From contig JAWKZS010000002.1 in NCBI GenBank assembly GCA_041395845.1, positions 62,001-126,000 of the forward strand: a stretch of 64,000 nucleotides of DNA, written 5' to 3'. The notes under the pieces are model-generated. The model was given only the letters and a program-made list of their open reading frames with translations, was not told the origin of the DNA and did no database searches. This DNA is from Ch67 sp041395845. GTDB lineage: Bacteria > Pseudomonadota > Gammaproteobacteria > Pseudomonadales > Ketobacteraceae. Shown here piece by piece: positions 48,480 through 57,820 of the stretch (the stretch's first letter is position 1; every line of letters starts with the position of its first letter). The position numbers and the translations under genes were made by a program.

Positions 48480-49004
48480 TTAATCGGACTTCTTCACTTT
48501 CCCTTTCAGCTGCTCAAGCACCTTGAAAGGATTTGGCTTTTCCGAAACATCCGCTTCCGGTTCTGGCGGTTGTTCGTATTCGGCCGGTTTGCATTCTGCA
48601 TGATAGGCAACGATTGGCATGGCCAGGATCAGCTCCTGCTCCAACACGTCTGCCAATGGAATTTCTTCCTCTTCCAGCAGATAAGGCTCCAGATTGTCGG
48701 GCAACTCTTCCAGCGCCTCTTCTGACTGGGAAAAACCCAGCGACATCTGCGCGCTCAAGGGAACATCGACCGCCTCGAGACACCGCTGACAAGTCATTTT
48801 TACTGTCGCTTTCACAGCACCCGTCATGACCGGCCAGCGCCCCTGCATCTCCAGCTGGAGATCCGCTTCCAGCTTGCCACCGTCGCCAACACAGTCAGCC
48901 GCCAGGGTAGGCAGTTGCTGAAGCGGCATATAACCCTTGAGCCTGCCTTGTTGGCGGGCAAGTTTCAGGGGGCGAAAGGTAGCGGGTAGAGGGTGCTCAA
49001 ACAT
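48480..49004 (-). CDS. YceD family protein (DUF177)
   Basis: 174 residues. CQRCLEAVDVPLSAQMSLGF and the acidic DNLEPYLLEEEEIPLADVLEQELILAMP, then HAECKP, are the DUF177 signature. In bacteria and plastids it is linked to 23S rRNA accumulation. First gene of the rpmF-plsX-fab operon. Confidence 0.93.
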   Translation of the reverse strand: MFEHPLPATFRPLKLARQQGRLKGYMPLQQLPTLAADCVGDGGKLEADLQLEMQGRWPVMTGAVKATVKMTCQRCLEAVDVPLSAQMSLGFSQSEEALEELPDNLEPYLLEEEEIPLADVLEQELILAMPIVAYHAECKPAEYEQPPEPEADVSEKPNPFKVLEQLKGKVKKSD

Positions 49005-49184
49005 AAGCGCGCAATTCTAGGGTCAGGAATAGTGCCTGTCAAAGCTTTTGACGGCATTTCAACTGGAAAATCAGGATTTTTAACTGCAGGAACGGGCCAA
49101 AAGCTCTAAAATCCGCAACCGGACGCCGGCGGCGCCCCTTCTACCGCCAAACCCCAATAAACTCAACCACTTTCGGAGTCCCCC

Positions 49185-49763
49185 GTGCCCCTCATCGTTC
49201 TGGGTTCCAGTTCCCCGTTCCGCAAGCAACTGTTGAGCAAGCTATTGCCATCCTTCGATACCTGCTCCCCAGACATAGACGAAACCCCGCTGCCGAATGA
49301 AACGCCCGACCAACTAGTCAGACGACTGGCTTTGCGTAAGGCGGAAGCGGTGGCCGCCCAACGACCTGATGCGCTGATCATCACCAGCGACCAGGTGTCG
49401 GTACTTGGGGGCAGGATAAGTGGCAAGCCGGGTAACTTTCCCCGTGCGTTTGAACAGCTGAAGCAAAGCAGCGGAAATGTCGTCACGTTTTTCACGAGTC
49501 TTTGCGTATATGATGCCGCCACTTCACGCCATGAACTGGACGTGGAAACCTTCGCAGTGCACTTTCGCCAGCTGAGCGACGAACAGATCACGCGCTATCT
49601 GGAAAAGGAGCAGCCTTTTAACTGCGCAGGAAGCTTCAAGTCCGAAGGATTGGGAATCTCGTTATTCACTAAAATGGAAGGGCGTGATCCTAACACGTTG
49701 ATTGGCTTACCCCTAATCAGATTAGTGGATATGATGGACACTTTTGGCATCAAAATCCCGTAA
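49185..49763 (+). CDS. Maf-like nucleotide pyrophosphatase (YceF type)
   Basis: 192 residues from a GTG start at 49185. LGSSSPFRKQLLSKL, DETPLPNETP, TSDQVSVLGG and GSFKSEGLG mark the Maf fold. The Gly-Lys-Pro after the Gln/Gly segment fits YceF, a 7-methyl-GTP pyrophosphatase that cleans damaged nucleotides. Divergent from yceD as in many gammaproteobacteria. Confidence 0.93.
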   Translation: MPLIVLGSSSPFRKQLLSKLLPSFDTCSPDIDETPLPNETPDQLVRRLALRKAEAVAAQRPDALIITSDQVSVLGGRISGKPGNFPRAFEQLKQSSGNVVTFFTSLCVYDAATSRHELDVETFAVHFRQLSDEQITRYLEKEQPFNCAGSFKSEGLGISLFTKMEGRDPNTLIGLPLIRLVDMMDTFGIKIP

Positions 49764-49873
49764 TTTTTTTTGCTAAATTCTGAACAATCCTCGGCAGCCG
49801 TCTACACTTATATTGTTAGGTACCTTTGGCGTGCGAGCAGTTGTCGCACGCTCACGTGGCGAGGCATATCAGA

Positions 49874-50509
49874 ATGTCCGAAGATTTGAACTTGAACAAA
49901 CCGCGACGCAGAAATACAAAAGAAAAAATAATTGATGAAGCTGAGTCGCTCGCTGCCCTGCACGGAATCGAGCACCTCAAGCTGCAGGATGTGGCTGACA
50001 AAATCGGAATCAAACTGCCATCCGTCTATGCGCACTTCAGTGGCCGTGAAGATATTCTTGCCGCCATGGGTTCGCGCATCAGCAAAGGTATCGGCCAGCT
50101 GTATCAGGCAAAATCGGGTGAAACCGCCCTCGAAACCATCAAACGTAGTGCACAGGAATTTCTGAAGTTTCTCGGTGAGCACCCCGCCTATTTCCGGCTG
50201 ATGCTCAGGGACCATTCCGTTCCGATGGGATACGATCCACTGAATCATCGGGCTGCCGTAAACCAGAATTTTGCCTTGCCGAGCGACATGCGCGAGATGC
50301 TCGCCCGCCTGCAATCGCTGATTGATAAATGCTGCAAAGATGGATACCGGATTTCGGCCGAAGATTTTGCCGGCTGCATCCACGGCTTTCTGCTGGTACG
50401 TCTAAGCTGGCTGCCGACCCGCGTGACCGAGGATGGACACGTTTACGTCGAACACACTGCGCTGCAAACCACGCTTGACCAGATCATCAATCGTCTTCTC
50501 GGCGCCTGA
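49874..50509 (+). CDS. TetR/AcrR family transcriptional regulator
   Basis: 211 residues from the ATG at 49874; the longer frame lacks similarity. The helix-turn-helix reads KLQDVADKIGIKLPSVYAHFSGREDILAAM. Lies after maf on the same strand and ends at a bidirectional terminator shared with the SppA gene. The ligand is unknown. Confidence 0.88.
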   Translation: MSEDLNLNKPRRRNTKEKIIDEAESLAALHGIEHLKLQDVADKIGIKLPSVYAHFSGREDILAAMGSRISKGIGQLYQAKSGETALETIKRSAQEFLKFLGEHPAYFRLMLRDHSVPMGYDPLNHRAAVNQNFALPSDMREMLARLQSLIDKCCKDGYRISAEDFAGCIHGFLLVRLSWLPTRVTEDGHVYVEHTALQTTLDQIINRLLGA

Positions 50510-50521
50510 TCGACTGCCAAT

Positions 50522-50552
50522 AAAAAAGGTAGCCGAAGAGGCTACCTTTTTT
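50522..50552. terminator. Bidirectional terminator (TetR / SppA)
   Basis: AAAAAAGGTAGCC (50522-50534), loop GAAGA, GGCTACCTTTTTT (50540-50552), 12 bp past the TetR stop and 22 bp past the convergent SppA stop. Confidence 0.9.
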
Positions 50553-50573
50553 CGTTCAGGTCCTGCAAAAAAC

Positions 50574-51581
50574 TCACTGCAGCCGGACAGCACCAATACC
50601 CAGCGCGGACATCACGCGATCAGCCATCGACACGCCCAGCTTGCCGACAAACGCGTCGAAAGGATTCGAGCGCGGCGTGTAATCGACAAACTCTTCCTCG
50701 CCAATGATTTCACGGGCAACCTGACCGGGGCTCGCCAATCCATCGACCAGACCGAGCTCCAGCGCCTGACGGCCGGACCAGAACAGGCCTGAAAACACAC
50801 TCGGATCATCCTTCAGGCGCTCACCGCGACCTTGCTTGACCGCATCAATGAATTGCTGATGGACATCACCCAGGATGGTAGAGAAATAGGCCTTCTGGTT
50901 TTCATCCAGCGGCTGGAACGGATCAAGCATGGCTTTATTCTCGCCGGACGTGAACACCCGGCGCTCGATCCCAACCTTGTCCATGGCGCCCACAAAGCCA
51001 AAGCCATCACTGACCACGCCAATGGAGCCGACAAGGCTGGCGGAATCCGCGTAAATTTCATCAGCGGCGGCGGCAATGTAATAGGCACCGGAGGCGCCGA
51101 TGTCGGTAATCACGGCATACACTTTCTTCTCGGGATACTCGGCACGCAAGCGACGAATCTCGCGATAGACCATGCCGGCCTGCACGGGGCTGCCACCCGG
51201 ACTGTTCAGGCGCAGCACGATTCCCTTGGAGTTTTCGGCCTTGAAGGCTTCCCGAACGCCTTTCACGATTCGATCAGCGCTGGCATCTGCATCCGCCATG
51301 ATGATGCCATTGACATCTACCAGGGCCGTATGCGGCTTGCCCGGATTCGGGACACCATCACCCCAGCGCCCGGCACTGAACACCAGCAGAGCCACAACCA
51401 GATAGCCCAACGTCAGCAGTTTGAAGAAAATCCCCCAACGCCGGGATTTGCGTTGCTCGTCCTGGGCAGACAACACCATTTTTTCGATCAGCTTCCATTC
51501 CCGGCTGCTGCGGGGACGGTTGAAACCGTTGCGATGGCGATCACGGTCATTGCGGTTGTAATTGTTTTGATCCTGATCCAT
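50574..51581 (-). CDS. S49 family signal peptide peptidase SppA-like
   Basis: 335 residues. One N-terminal membrane helix (about 48-66), then a ClpP-like serine protease domain: nucleophile Ser in DIGASGAYYIAAAADEIYA and general base Lys in TSGENKAMLDP. This short SppA degrades cleaved signal peptides in the membrane. The polar basic N-terminal leader (NNYNRNDRDRHRNGFNRPRSS) is cytoplasmic. Next to a HAD gene and rluC on the same strand. Confidence 0.92.
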   Translation of the reverse strand: MDQDQNNYNRNDRDRHRNGFNRPRSSREWKLIEKMVLSAQDEQRKSRRWGIFFKLLTLGYLVVALLVFSAGRWGDGVPNPGKPHTALVDVNGIIMADADASADRIVKGVREAFKAENSKGIVLRLNSPGGSPVQAGMVYREIRRLRAEYPEKKVYAVITDIGASGAYYIAAAADEIYADSASLVGSIGVVSDGFGFVGAMDKVGIERRVFTSGENKAMLDPFQPLDENQKAYFSTILGDVHQQFIDAVKQGRGERLKDDPSVFSGLFWSGRQALELGLVDGLASPGQVAREIIGEEEFVDYTPRSNPFDAFVGKLGVSMADRVMSALGIGAVRLQ

Positions 51582-51623
51582 TCGATTTACCTTTTACGAT
51601 GACAGAAAAGTGGCCGACAGCTT

Positions 51624-52280
51624 TCAGCGGGGCGAACACAGCCAGCCGGAAAGCTCGTCCACGCTGTTGACACAGACTCTGGGATTGTGGCGCAACAATC
51701 GGTGTACCTCGTGAGCCCCCCAGGTAACACCGACGGCATCCACGCCTGCCCGAGCCGCCATCTCGAGGTCGAATTCCGTATCCCCGATCATGACCGCATC
51801 CCGCAGCCCCACTCCATGATAGTCAAGAATTTCGAGGAGCATATCAGGCTCAGGCTTGGACCTGGTTTCGTCTGCACACCGGGTGGAGTGAAACAGGGGC
51901 TCCACCTGATGGGCCTGCATGATCCGGTCGAGCCCCTTGCGGCTCTTGCCGGTGGCGACGCTTAAAAGGACACCGGAACCGTGCAATTGTTGCAGCAGCT
52001 CCGGGACACCGGCATAAAAAGGACTGGGCGTTTGGTCACCGCTCACATAATGATGGGCGTAGCGCTCATGCATCTGGCGGATGCCAGCCTCGGAAAGGTC
52101 CGGGTACAACCGCGCAATGGCCAGATCCAGCGCCAGACCAATGATGTCGTGGACCGCTTCTGTAGTATGAGGCTCGACTCCAAGATCTACTGCCGCACGC
52201 TGCATGCTGTGCACAATGTGCGACAACGAATCCATCAGGGTTCCGTCCCAGTCGAATACCACCAGCTTGTAGGGTGTCAT
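51624..52280 (-). CDS. HAD family hydrolase (phosphoglycolate phosphatase-like)
   Basis: 218 residues. Motif I DWDGTLMDS, motif II SVATGKSRKGL, motif III Lys in RSKPEPDML, and motif IV GDTEFDLEMAARAG. A type-I cap is present. Likely dephosphorylates a small phospho-metabolite. It sits 15 bp after the rluC stop, matching the rluC-HAD-sppA layout in related species. Confidence 0.92.
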   Translation of the reverse strand: MTPYKLVVFDWDGTLMDSLSHIVHSMQRAAVDLGVEPHTTEAVHDIIGLALDLAIARLYPDLSEAGIRQMHERYAHHYVSGDQTPSPFYAGVPELLQQLHGSGVLLSVATGKSRKGLDRIMQAHQVEPLFHSTRCADETRSKPEPDMLLEILDYHGVGLRDAVMIGDTEFDLEMAARAGVDAVGVTWGAHEVHRLLRHNPRVCVNSVDELSGWLCSPR

Positions 52281-52295
52281 ACAGCCATTGCCTGA

Positions 52296-53234
52296 CTAGA
52301 GTCGATCGAGAAGGGTTTGCAGCTCCGCCGGCAACGGGGCCTCGAATTTCACCCGCCTGCCCTCGCTGTCATTGAATTCAATCCTAAATGCGTGCAGAAA
52401 CAGTCTTTTCAAGCCCTTGTCGGCGAAAAAGACATTGTGCTCGCGGGGCAGATACTTGTCGTCACCGGCAATGGCGTGGCCGGCAAACTGGGCATGGACC
52501 CGGATCTGGTGAGTGCGTCCGGTCACCGGCTTGGCCTCTACCAGGGTTGCCTGATCAAAAAGGCGGACCTGGGTGAAATGGGTCAGCGAAGGCTTGCCTT
52601 CCTGGGATACCCGCACCACCCGCTCCCCGGACGCCAGATCGAATTTCTTCAGTGGCGCCTCGATACGGTGCTGGCGGCCATTCCAGCGACCATGGACCAG
52701 CGCAAGATAGGTTTTTTCTACCCGGCCTTCCCGCAGGTCATCGTGCAACTGCTTGAGAACACTGCGCTTTTTGGCAATGAGCAGAATCCCCGAAGTATCG
52801 CGATCCAACCGGTGAACCAGTTCCAGGAATTTCTGTTGGGGCCGCATGACACGCAGCGCCTCTATCACGCCCAGACTGACGCCACTGCCTCCATGGACAG
52901 CCAGACCGGATGGCTTGTTAAGCACGATCAAGCCGCCATCTTCGTACAAAATGGCGTTTTCAAGACTGGATTTGAGCTGATCACCGATAAACGCGGGGGC
53001 TTCGTCCCTTTGTGCGGTGCGCGCCGGTGGCACCCGCACCGAGTCGCCCTCCGCCAGCTTGTATTCCGGTTTCGTGCGTCCTTTATTCACCCGCACCTCA
53101 CCCTTGCGAATCATGCGGTAAATGGCTGATTTCGGAACCCCCTTGAGACGGGTCACCAGGAAGTTGTCGATTCGCTGACCGGCGTGCTCCGGACCAATAT
53201 CCACCAGTTGAACTTTCGGGCTTACGTCAGTCAT
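52296..53234 (-). CDS. rluC: 23S rRNA pseudouridine synthase RluC
   Basis: 312 residues. An N-terminal S4 domain (QRIDNFLVTRLKGVPKSAIYRMIRKGEVRVN) precedes the RluA-type catalytic domain with the catalytic Asp in HRLDRDTSGILLIAKK. Modifies U955, U2504 and U2580 in 23S rRNA in the E. coli protein. Divergent from rne as in E. coli. Confidence 0.95.
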   Translation of the reverse strand: MTDVSPKVQLVDIGPEHAGQRIDNFLVTRLKGVPKSAIYRMIRKGEVRVNKGRTKPEYKLAEGDSVRVPPARTAQRDEAPAFIGDQLKSSLENAILYEDGGLIVLNKPSGLAVHGGSGVSLGVIEALRVMRPQQKFLELVHRLDRDTSGILLIAKKRSVLKQLHDDLREGRVEKTYLALVHGRWNGRQHRIEAPLKKFDLASGERVVRVSQEGKPSLTHFTQVRLFDQATLVEAKPVTGRTHQIRVHAQFAGHAIAGDDKYLPREHNVFFADKGLKRLFLHAFRIEFNDSEGRRVKFEAPLPAELQTLLDRL

Positions 53235-53972
53235 GTTTACGGCATTTCAAGGGGTTAGGGCTATCTGTTTGATGGGGATACCATTTCCTGCTATAGTCGA
53301 GTGTGCCTTTACCGACCTGTGCGGTGCATCTCAATTAGGACAGAAAGTGGTGTGGACACCCTGGGCGCTAATCGGTCTGTTTGCCGATCGCCTGAACCAG
53401 AGCGCATCCCCAAAAGGGATCGACATTCTACTCAGGTTGCCGCCATTTACCTAATTCCCGCACACAATGGACAAGGCCGGGAGTCTACGCTTTTGCATCA
53501 AACCGTAGTGAAGCCGACTCCGACAAACGCTCGTTTTACACCAAAAATGGTACGGTGCACCCGACATGCTTGCACCGTGAAACGTAAACAGGCGTCTGCT
53601 GAAGAAAAGTTGCCAGATTTAAAGATTACGAATGGTTCAGCCTGATCCAAACGCACCGACAACCATCACGCACATGTAACGCACAGCGTGATCAAGACGT
53701 GCATCATGGCTGAGCCGGGCACAAAGCCCGCATGATAATGAAAGAGAGACCAAACAGTTTTGCGTTCCGGCTGACTAATATTGATATTAATACGTCAGCT
53801 GGGAATTTTTGATGTGCAGCCTGAAGGCTGTTCACGCTTTTGCAATACGGCACCATTAGCATCTGCCAGTTGGCAAGAGTAACAATCCTGTCTGGTTCCC
53901 CTGCCCTCATCTGCGGTAATCCAACACCGGCCTTTTCTGCAGCCAGTACGCTTTTGCTGGAAAACAACCTGC
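53235..53972 (+). promoter_or_regulatory. rne promoter and long 5' leader
   Basis: 738 bp without a gene. A good sigma-70 promoter is present: TTGATG (53269-53274), 17-bp spacer, TATAGT (53292-53297), giving a leader of about 670 nt. Stable hairpins follow: ACGGTGCA/TGCACCGT (53552-53578), GCCGGGC/GCCCG (about 53714-53730), and GCTGAC/GTCAGC enclosing TAATAT/ATATTA (53770-53799). In E. coli the rne leader lets RNase E limit its own mRNA; the same is likely here. A 73-codon ORF at 53233-53454 shows no coding signal. Confidence 0.6.
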
Positions 53973-56717
53973 ATGAAAAGAATGTTAATCAATGCGACGC
54001 ACACTGAAGAACTCCGCGTTGCACTCGTCGATGGCCAGAAGCTGTACGATCTGGATATCGAACACCGCACCCGTGAACAGAAGAAATCCAACATTTATAA
54101 AGGTCGCATCACCCGGGTCGAACCCAGTCTGGAAGCGGCCTTTGTTGATTTTGGCTCGGAGCGTCACGGCTTTCTGCCCCTGAAAGAAATTTCACGCGAG
54201 TACTTCGTCAAGAATCCCCGCGACATCCAGGGTCGTTACACCATCAAGGATGTCATCAAGGAAGGTCAGGAAGTGATCATCCAGGTGGGCAAGGAAGAGC
54301 GTGGCAACAAGGGTGCCGCCCTTTCCACCTTCATCAGCCTGGCCGGTCGCTACCTGGTGCTGATGCCGAACAATCCCCGTGCCGGTGGTATCTCCCGTCG
54401 TATCGAGGGTGACGAACGCACTGCCCTGCGGGACGTGATGAACGCGCTGAAAATCCCCGACGACATGGGTGTGATCATCCGCACCGCCGGTATCGGCCGC
54501 AGCGTCGAAGATCTGCAGTGGGACCTTGATTACCTGCTGAAGGTCTGGGAAGAAATTACCAAAGCCTCGGAAAACCGCGCTGCCCCGTTCCTGATCTATC
54601 AGGAAAGCAACGTGATCATCCGCGCCATCCGTGACTATCTGCGCCAGGACATTGGCGAAGTACTGGTGGACACCCGCGAGGTGTATCAGGAAGCCCTGAA
54701 CTTCGTACGCCAGGTGATGCCGCAGTACGAAAACAAGATCAAGTTGTACCAGGACAACATTCCCCTGTTCAACCGCTACCAGATCGAATCCCAGATCGAA
54801 ACCGCGTTTGAACGTGAGGTCAAACTGCCCTCAGGCGGCTCTATCGTCATCGATCCCACCGAAGCGCTGGTCTCCATCGACATCAACTCATCCAAGGCCA
54901 CCAAGGGTGCGGACATCGAGGAAACCGCCTTCAATACCAACCTGGAAGCGGCAGAAGAAATCGCCCGCCAGCTGCGTCTGCGGGATATCGGCGGCCTGAT
55001 CGTGGTCGATTTCATCGACATGACCAACAACAAGAACCAGCGCGACGTCGAGAATCGCATGCGCGAATCGCTGGAACTGGATCGGGCCCGGGTACAGATC
55101 GGCCGGATTTCACGCTTTGGTCTGATGGAGCTGTCACGCCAGCGCCTGCGCCCTTCCCTGGGCGAGACCAGCGGTCATATCTGCCCCCGCTGTAACGGCG
55201 TCGGCTTTATCCGCGATCTGCATTCCCTGTCCCTGAACATCATGCGCCTGATCGAAGAAGAGGCGTTGAAGGAAAACAGTTCAGAAATCCACGCCCGGGT
55301 ACCGGTGAATGTGGCGACTTATCTGCTGAACGAAAAACGGCAGAACATCGTCAATATCGAAACCCGCAACGACGTGCGCGTCCTGATTCTGCCCAGTCCG
55401 AATCTGGAAACGCCGCACTTCGAAGTCAACCGCTTCCGCTCAGACCAGCTGCCCCAGGGCGAAGGCTCTGCCAGCTACGAGATGATCGAAGAAGCCGACG
55501 AGGTCGAGGAACTGCATCTGGGTGCTGCCGCAGAAAGCCCGGTCAAGCGGTCTGAGCAACCGGCGGTGCAGATGATCCAGCCCCAGGCCCCGGCGCCGGT
55601 CCCCCAGGAAAAGCCGGCTGCCGAAGCTACGCCAGTGGTCGCTCCCAAGGAACCGAGCTTCTTTGCCCGCCTGTTCTCCTGGTTCATCCAGATGTTCCAG
55701 AAGCAGCCCGAGCCGCAACCGGAACCGCAGGAAGAACAGCGTAATCAGCGTAACCAGCAGCGCAATCAGCGTAACCAGCGCGGTAACCGTAATCAGCGTG
55801 GCAACCGGAATCAGCGTGGCAATCAGCGTGATCGCCGCCGTGAGGACGAAATTGTTACTAACCTGCCCGCCAATCGCGAACAGCAACCCGCTCAGGAACA
55901 GCCAGCCCAGGAGCGCAAGCCCCGCCAGGAACGTGGTGAACGTCAGGAGCGCGGTGAACGCCAGGAACGTGGCGAGCAGAAGCAGCGCGGTGAACAGAAA
56001 CAGGAGCGTGGCGAGCGCCAGCCCAGAGGTGAGCGCCAGGAACGTGGCGAACGCCAGCCGCGAGGTGAGCGTCAGGAACGCGGTGAGCGCCAGCAGCGCC
56101 CTCCTCGTCAGGATGCCCAACCGCAGACCGAAGAAGCCGTAGCAGAAGACGCCAGCACCGAAACCGGGCATAACCAGCGTCGCGGCAAACGTCGCAGCGC
56201 CGGGGACAATCGCCGTCGCCGTCAGAGCCAGCTGCAGGCAGAAGAACGTAATCGTGCCCAGGCAGAGTCTGGCGTTGCCGAGCCAGTAGCCGCTGCTGCC
56301 GTTGTAGCAGAGACTGCGGTCGACACCTCATCCGCTGCAGAGCCTGAGGCGATCGTCGCGGTGGATGCTCCGGCTGCAGTGGAGCCGACGCCGCCGGTTG
56401 CTGAAACTTCTGCACCTGAAGAAGTCGCTCCCGTTGCGTCTGTACCGGTCGAAGCACCCGTCGCACCGCCACAGGCACCGGCCATGGTCAGCGTCGAGGT
56501 GGTTGCGCCTGAAGAGGCAGCGCCTGCAGCCGATACCAGCTCGGTAACAGCTTCCGAGGAAACGGTTGCTGCCGCCACAACTGAAGCGCCAACGGATGCT
56601 GATGAATCTGCATCAGATCAGCCGACTCAGCGGGCGTCCAACGATCCGCGGGAGATCCGTCGCCGTCAGTTGGAAGCTGGCCGTGCAGCCCAGTCGTCGC
56701 CGACCGAAAACTCCTGA
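53973..56717 (+). CDS. rne: Ribonuclease E
   Basis: 914 residues. The N-terminal half keeps all catalytic features: S1 domain, 5' sensor, metal-binding Asp303 (SIDINSSKA) and Asp346 (VVDFIDM), and the Zn-link CPRCNGVG at Cys404/Cys407. These numbers equal those of the E. coli enzyme. The C-terminal half (after about 510) is a scaffold: a Trp/Phe membrane-binding stretch (FFARLFSWFIQMFQ), Arg/Asn/Gln repeats, RQERGE repeats, then an Ala/Val/Pro/Glu tail ending in RRRQLEAGRAAQSS. It makes 5' cuts in mRNA and rRNA precursors and organises the degradosome. Confidence 0.97.
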   Translation: MKRMLINATHTEELRVALVDGQKLYDLDIEHRTREQKKSNIYKGRITRVEPSLEAAFVDFGSERHGFLPLKEISREYFVKNPRDIQGRYTIKDVIKEGQEVIIQVGKEERGNKGAALSTFISLAGRYLVLMPNNPRAGGISRRIEGDERTALRDVMNALKIPDDMGVIIRTAGIGRSVEDLQWDLDYLLKVWEEITKASENRAAPFLIYQESNVIIRAIRDYLRQDIGEVLVDTREVYQEALNFVRQVMPQYENKIKLYQDNIPLFNRYQIESQIETAFEREVKLPSGGSIVIDPTEALVSIDINSSKATKGADIEETAFNTNLEAAEEIARQLRLRDIGGLIVVDFIDMTNNKNQRDVENRMRESLELDRARVQIGRISRFGLMELSRQRLRPSLGETSGHICPRCNGVGFIRDLHSLSLNIMRLIEEEALKENSSEIHARVPVNVATYLLNEKRQNIVNIETRNDVRVLILPSPNLETPHFEVNRFRSDQLPQGEGSASYEMIEEADEVEELHLGAAAESPVKRSEQPAVQMIQPQAPAPVPQEKPAAEATPVVAPKEPSFFARLFSWFIQMFQKQPEPQPEPQEEQRNQRNQQRNQRNQRGNRNQRGNRNQRGNQRDRRREDEIVTNLPANREQQPAQEQPAQERKPRQERGERQERGERQERGEQKQRGEQKQERGERQPRGERQERGERQPRGERQERGERQQRPPRQDAQPQTEEAVAEDASTETGHNQRRGKRRSAGDNRRRRQSQLQAEERNRAQAESGVAEPVAAAAVVAETAVDTSSAAEPEAIVAVDAPAAVEPTPPVAETSAPEEVAPVASVPVEAPVAPPQAPAMVSVEVVAPEEAAPAADTSSVTASEETVAAATTEAPTDADESASDQPTQRASNDPREIRRRQLEAGRAAQSSPTENS
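55738..55846. repeat. Asn/Gln/Arg-coding tandem repeat in rne
   Basis: Imperfect repeats coding for RNQRNQ and RGNRNQ units in the scaffold half of RNase E. Period is 9-15 bp. Likely an RNA-binding arginine-rich patch, comparable to AR1/AR2 of E. coli. Confidence 0.6.
55920..56106. repeat. RQERGE-coding tandem repeat in rne
   Basis: About ten imperfect copies of an 18-bp unit coding RQERGE/RQPRGE. Basic and acidic residues alternate, giving a charged low-complexity arm likely to bind RNA or partner enzymes. Prone to slippage between strains. Confidence 0.65.
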
Positions 56718-56734
56718 TCGGCACAGGCTGATAC

Positions 56735-56757
56735 GAAAAGGGCGCCCATGTGGCGCC
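56735..56757. terminator. Terminator between rne and murB
   Basis: AAGGGCGCC (56735-56743), loop CATGT, GGCGCCCTT (56749-56757). A short pyrimidine tail on the plus side and CTTTTC on the minus side suggest that it serves both convergent genes. Confidence 0.75.
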
Positions 56758-56788
56758 CTTCTTCTATTCCGCTCGCAGCTTATTGTAT

Positions 56789-57820
56789 TTAAGCCAAACT
56801 CCCCAGAATCCGCGGTTCGACTTCGAGTTCAATACCGATCTGCTCCCGCACATCCGCCAGGATGGCATCCTTGAGCTGTAACAGGTCAGCGGGATCCTCA
56901 CCATGATTAAGCAATACCAGCGCCTGGCGGTCATGTACGGCAGCATGCCCCAGCGTGCGCCCTTTCCACCCCAGACGATCCAGCAGCCAGCCCGCCGCCA
57001 GCTTCACCTGATTTTCCCCCACCGGATAGCTGACCATATCAGGCCAGCGTTGCTGCAGCAGCGCGAACTGCGCTCTGGGAATCACCGGGTTTTTGAAAAA
57101 ACTGCCCACGTTTGGCAGCCGTTGGGGATCGGGCAACTTACTGGCACGAATCCGGATGATAATGTCCCGTAACTGCCGGGCGGTCAGTGTCGCCGGATCG
57201 AGTCCGTCTGTCTGCAATGCCCCGCGAATTTCACCGTAATCAAGCAGGAGTTGTGGCCGCCGTTGCAGCCGGAAGGTCACGTGCGTAATGATGCAACGGT
57301 CTTTCAGGTCACCTTTGAAAATACTGTCGCGATAACCAAACTGGCATTCCACGTTACTCAACAGGCGGGATTGACCATCAATGAGATCCAGGATCTCGAC
57401 GCTTTCAAGGCAGTCTTTCAGCTCGACACCGTATGCACCAATATTCTGGACCGGTGCTGCGCCAACGGTGCCGGGGATGGCACTCAAATTTTCAAGCCCA
57501 TACCAACCCTGCGCCAAGGCGTAATCAACGAGTCCATCCCAGTTTTCGCCGCCCGCAACACGAACAAGACTGAAACCTTCATTCTGCGCCAGACACTCGA
57601 TACCGTGTAACCGGTTGAGGATCACCAATCCGTCAATGTCCCCCGCCAGCACAACATTGCTGCCACCACCCAACACCACTACCTGTTTGCCTTTACACAG
57701 ATCCGGTAGCTCGGCGCAATCGCCGATCACATTCAGCTCAACGAACTCGGCTACTTTCGCTTCCAGTCCCAGCGTGTTGTAGGGACGCAAACTGACATTC
57801 TTCTGCACCGTGAGTGTCAT
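56789..57820 (-). CDS. murB: UDP-N-acetylenolpyruvoylglucosamine reductase
   Basis: 343 residues. FAD-binding VVLGGGSNVVLAGD, GLENLSAIPGTVGAAPVQNIGAYG, the general-acid Ser in VGSFFKNPVI, and the C-terminal Glu region. Type I MurB like E. coli's. Makes UDP-MurNAc in the cytoplasm. It overlaps the phosphatase gene by 4 bp. Confidence 0.97.
   Translation of the reverse strand: MTLTVQKNVSLRPYNTLGLEAKVAEFVELNVIGDCAELPDLCKGKQVVVLGGGSNVVLAGDIDGLVILNRLHGIECLAQNEGFSLVRVAGGENWDGLVDYALAQGWYGLENLSAIPGTVGAAPVQNIGAYGVELKDCLESVEILDLIDGQSRLLSNVECQFGYRDSIFKGDLKDRCIITHVTFRLQRRPQLLLDYGEIRGALQTDGLDPATLTARQLRDIIIRIRASKLPDPQRLPNVGSFFKNPVIPRAQFALLQQRWPDMVSYPVGENQVKLAAGWLLDRLGWKGRTLGHAAVHDRQALVLLNHGEDPADLLQLKDAILADVREQIGIELEVEPRILGSLA

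Noticed and set aside
53233..53454. 73-codon ORF before rne
   Set aside because: Overlaps the rluC start and rne promoter, lacks a ribosome site, and the translation has no recognisable pattern.
55738..56106. CRISPR-like or satellite repeat
   Set aside because: The repeats are in frame inside rne with codon-level variation and no spacers.
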